This document shows positions 62,363 to 64,000 of a DNA stretch of 64,000 bases, piece after piece. How positions within the stretch are numbered: the stretch's first letter is position 1; every line of letters begins with the position of its first letter. The position numbers were made by a program, and so were the translations under genes. Under the pieces are notes generated by a model that made no database searches, was not told the DNA's origin, and saw nothing but the letters and a program-made list of their open reading frames with translations. This DNA comes from Bacillus_BD sp050389805 (GTDB lineage: Bacteria > Bacillota > Bacilli > Bacillales > Cytobacillaceae), in the NCBI RefSeq assembly GCF_050389805.1, contig NZ_CP130945.1:2356001-2420000 (forward strand). Reading direction: 5' to 3'.

Positions 62363-62409
62363 TTTTAATGAGAAATGTTTCCCTAGACTAGGATTGTGAG
62401 GTGTACCCT

Positions 62410-63333
62410 ATGCCCATTCTTGAAGTGGAAGATTTATCGATATCTTTTAAGCAAGATAAGGTTGGCTTAAAACAGAAACAACTTAATGTGATTTCAAGTC
62501 TACATGTAACACTTGAAGAGGGGGAAATCCTTGCGGTTGTGGGAGCGAGTGGATCGGGAAAAAGTTTACTCGCTCATGCGATTCTTGGGATCCTTCCAAA
62601 CCATGCAACCGTCAGTGGAAGTATTAAATATGAAGGAGAAGAACTTTCCCACGAACGACAACATGCACTCCGTGGGAAGGAAATTGCCCTTGTCCCTCAA
62701 TCGGTAAACTATTTAGACCCACTCATGCGTGTTGGGAAGCAAGTCCGCACCGCGGTAAAACAAGGCGATGCCGTTGCGGTACAAAGAGAGGTATTTGAAC
62801 GTTATCATCTGAGACAAGAAGTTGAGAGAATGTATCCATTTCAACTATCTGGAGGCATGGCAAGACGTACTCTTCTAGCAACAGCCATGGTAAGTGGAGC
62901 AAAGGTCATTATTGCGGATGAGCCAACCCCAGGACTTGATCAGGCTGTTATGAATGAAGCGCTAAATAACCTTAGGGAGTTTGCCGACAACGGCTGTGCG
63001 GTCATGCTCATTACCCATGATATAGAATCCGCCTTAACGATTGCCGATAAAATAGCTGTATTTTATGCGGGAACCACCGTGGAAGTAGCGCCCGTAGATA
63101 ATTTTGCTGGAAAAGGTGAAGCATTAAGGCACCCCTATAGTAAGGCTTTATGGAGAGCCTTGCCGCAAAATGAATTTATTCCGATTCCTGGTTCACAACC
63201 TCATCCTAGTGCCTTACCACCTGGATGTTTATTTGAGCCACGATGTGAAAAAGCAAGTCCTCATTGTGGGAAAACTCAACCTGAGATGCGTAACCTTCGG
63301 AATGGACTAGTGAGGTGTACCCATGCCACTTGA
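62410..63333 (+). CDS. nikD: Nickel ABC transporter ATP-binding protein NikD
   Basis: A 307-residue ATPase of the OppD/NikD group. Walker A is VGASGSGKSLLAH, the signature LSGGMARRTLLA, Walker B VIIADEPTPGLD, and the C-terminal cysteine region CLFEPRCEKASPHCG is typical of peptide/nickel ATPases and can hold an iron-sulfur cluster. ATG at 62410 has GTGAGGTG upstream. Its end overlaps nikE by 11 bases. Confidence 0.93.
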   Translation: MPILEVEDLSISFKQDKVGLKQKQLNVISSLHVTLEEGEILAVVGASGSGKSLLAHAILGILPNHATVSGSIKYEGEELSHERQHALRGKEIALVPQSVNYLDPLMRVGKQVRTAVKQGDAVAVQREVFERYHLRQEVERMYPFQLSGGMARRTLLATAMVSGAKVIIADEPTPGLDQAVMNEALNNLREFADNGCAVMLITHDIESALTIADKIAVFYAGTTVEVAPVDNFAGKGEALRHPYSKALWRALPQNEFIPIPGSQPHPSALPPGCLFEPRCEKASPHCGKTQPEMRNLRNGLVRCTHAT

Positions 63334-63919
63334 AGCGATTGATATTGGATTTCGATATGAGAATGGACCATGGTTATGGAAAGGGGTCCAGTTAACGCTA
63401 AGCCCGGGTGAAATCGTTGGTCTCACGGGCCCGAGTGGTCGAGGGAAAACCACTTTTTGCAGGATCTTAGCAGGGCTCGAGAAACCTACCATGGGCAGCG
63501 TTACGGTTGGTGGGACAGTCTTGCCGAAGAAAGGATATCACCCTGTACAATTAGTTTTTCAACATCCAGAAAAAGCGGTGAATCCAAGATGGAAAATGGA
63601 TAAAATCCTTAATGAAGGGTGGAATCCTAATCCAGAATTGCTAGAATCGCTAGGAATTAAAGAGGAATGGCTAACACGTTGGCCAAGTGAGTTGTCTGGA
63701 GGGGAACTACAACGCTTTTGTGTGGCCCGATCCTTAGGACCGAATACGCGTTTTTTACTTGCAGATGAAATGACCACCATGCTCGACGCCATTACCCAAG
63801 CCCAAATCTGGAAGACCGTTCTCGAGATCGCCCAAAAAAGACAAATGGGAATCCTTATCGTAAGTCATGAACAAAACCTCCTTCAAAAAGTTTGTCATCG
63901 AGTGGTTGAATTAAAATAA
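63323..63919 (+). CDS. nikE: Nickel ABC transporter ATP-binding protein NikE
   Basis: A 198-residue ATPase, shorter than usual NikE proteins but with all motifs: Walker A TGPSGRGKTTFCR, Q-loop VFQHPEKAVNPRW, signature LSGGELQRFCVAR, Walker B FLLADEMTTMLD and the switch histidine VSHEQ. TGAGGTG precedes the ATG. The C-terminal oligopeptide-transporter extension is absent. Its TAA stop overlaps the start of a decayed repeat copy. Confidence 0.93.
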   Translation: MPLEAIDIGFRYENGPWLWKGVQLTLSPGEIVGLTGPSGRGKTTFCRILAGLEKPTMGSVTVGGTVLPKKGYHPVQLVFQHPEKAVNPRWKMDKILNEGWNPNPELLESLGIKEEWLTRWPSELSGGELQRFCVARSLGPNTRFLLADEMTTMLDAITQAQIWKTVLEIAQKRQMGILIVSHEQNLLQKVCHRVVELK

Positions 63920-63945
63920 ACAGAGGGACGGTTCTGCGTGTTTCA
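63917..63945. repeat. Dispersed repeat, decayed half copy
   Basis: TAAACAGAGGGACGGTTCTG with CGTGTTTCA corresponds to the left arm. Its first three bases are the nikE stop codon, now TAA instead of TGA. Confidence 0.8.
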
Positions 63946-64000
63946 GAGGGACCATGGCACCATTTTTTTGTTCAGGATCATTTAATAATTGACAGTTTCT

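Noticed and set aside
1707..63945. The repeated GAAACAGGGGGACGG units as a CRISPR array
   Set aside because: Copies are scattered over the whole window with irregular spacing and face each other as inverted arms; there are no spacers and no cas genes.

Overview
The window is chromosomal DNA from an AT-rich, endospore-forming Firmicute of the Bacillaceae. The evidence is strong AGGAGG-type ribosome binding sites, frequent TTG and GTG starts, many U-tailed hairpin terminators, and typical Bacillus genes (spoVA, GerA-type receptor, sigI-rsgI, nhaC, bsaA, PbuE-like pump, intracellular subtilisin). The species cannot be named from the sequence alone. No rRNA, tRNA or CRISPR array was seen.

Layout. 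1-4.5 kb: 3' end of a fatty acid desaturase, a DesR-like regulator with a decayed output domain, bsaA, a PhzF protein, a broken lipoprotein-like gene and a small unknown gene. 4.8-13.8 kb: a small unknown gene, a YetF-family protein, an Acr3-like transporter, a monoacylglycerol-lipase-like esterase, NhaC, an MscS channel and an intracellular subtilisin, with a tiny group II intron reverse transcriptase relic. 13.9-17.4 kb: an isolated 880-residue protein joining a possible kinase-like N-terminus, an AAA ATPase and a RyR (ryanodine-receptor repeat) domain, next to a decayed IS605-type transposase. 17.9-31 kb: purine efflux pump, class A penicillin-binding protein, a four-gene germinant receptor operon including a 52-residue fourth subunit, and a block of exported nucleases and an esterase. 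31.4-35.6 kb: rsgI and sigI, a secreted DUF5667 protein, a YflT protein and an HNH protein. 36.2-41.4 kb: a spoVA-2mob type operon behind a near-consensus SigG promoter. 41.6-51.2 kb: unlinked genes, including a TetR regulator and thioredoxin-fold protein separated by two matching palindromes. 51.3-63.9 kb: a urea and nickel block with urea transporter, ureABCEFGD, nikR and nikABCDE.

How the genes work together. The urea transporter imports urea, UreABC hydrolyses it, UreEFGD load nickel, NikABCDE import nickel and NikR presumably represses this uptake. The spoVA-type operon and GerA-type operon both act in the spore: the first on dipicolinic acid channels and heat resistance, the second on sensing nutrients.

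The most striking non-coding feature is a dispersed palindromic repeat with the core GAAACAGGGGGACGGTTCTC and its complement. I count about twenty whole, half or decayed copies. Full copies have two roughly 30-base arms facing each other across a spacer of about 10-16 bases. Many copies touch a stop codon, and in at least five genes the TGA stop is the first three bases of the repeat.
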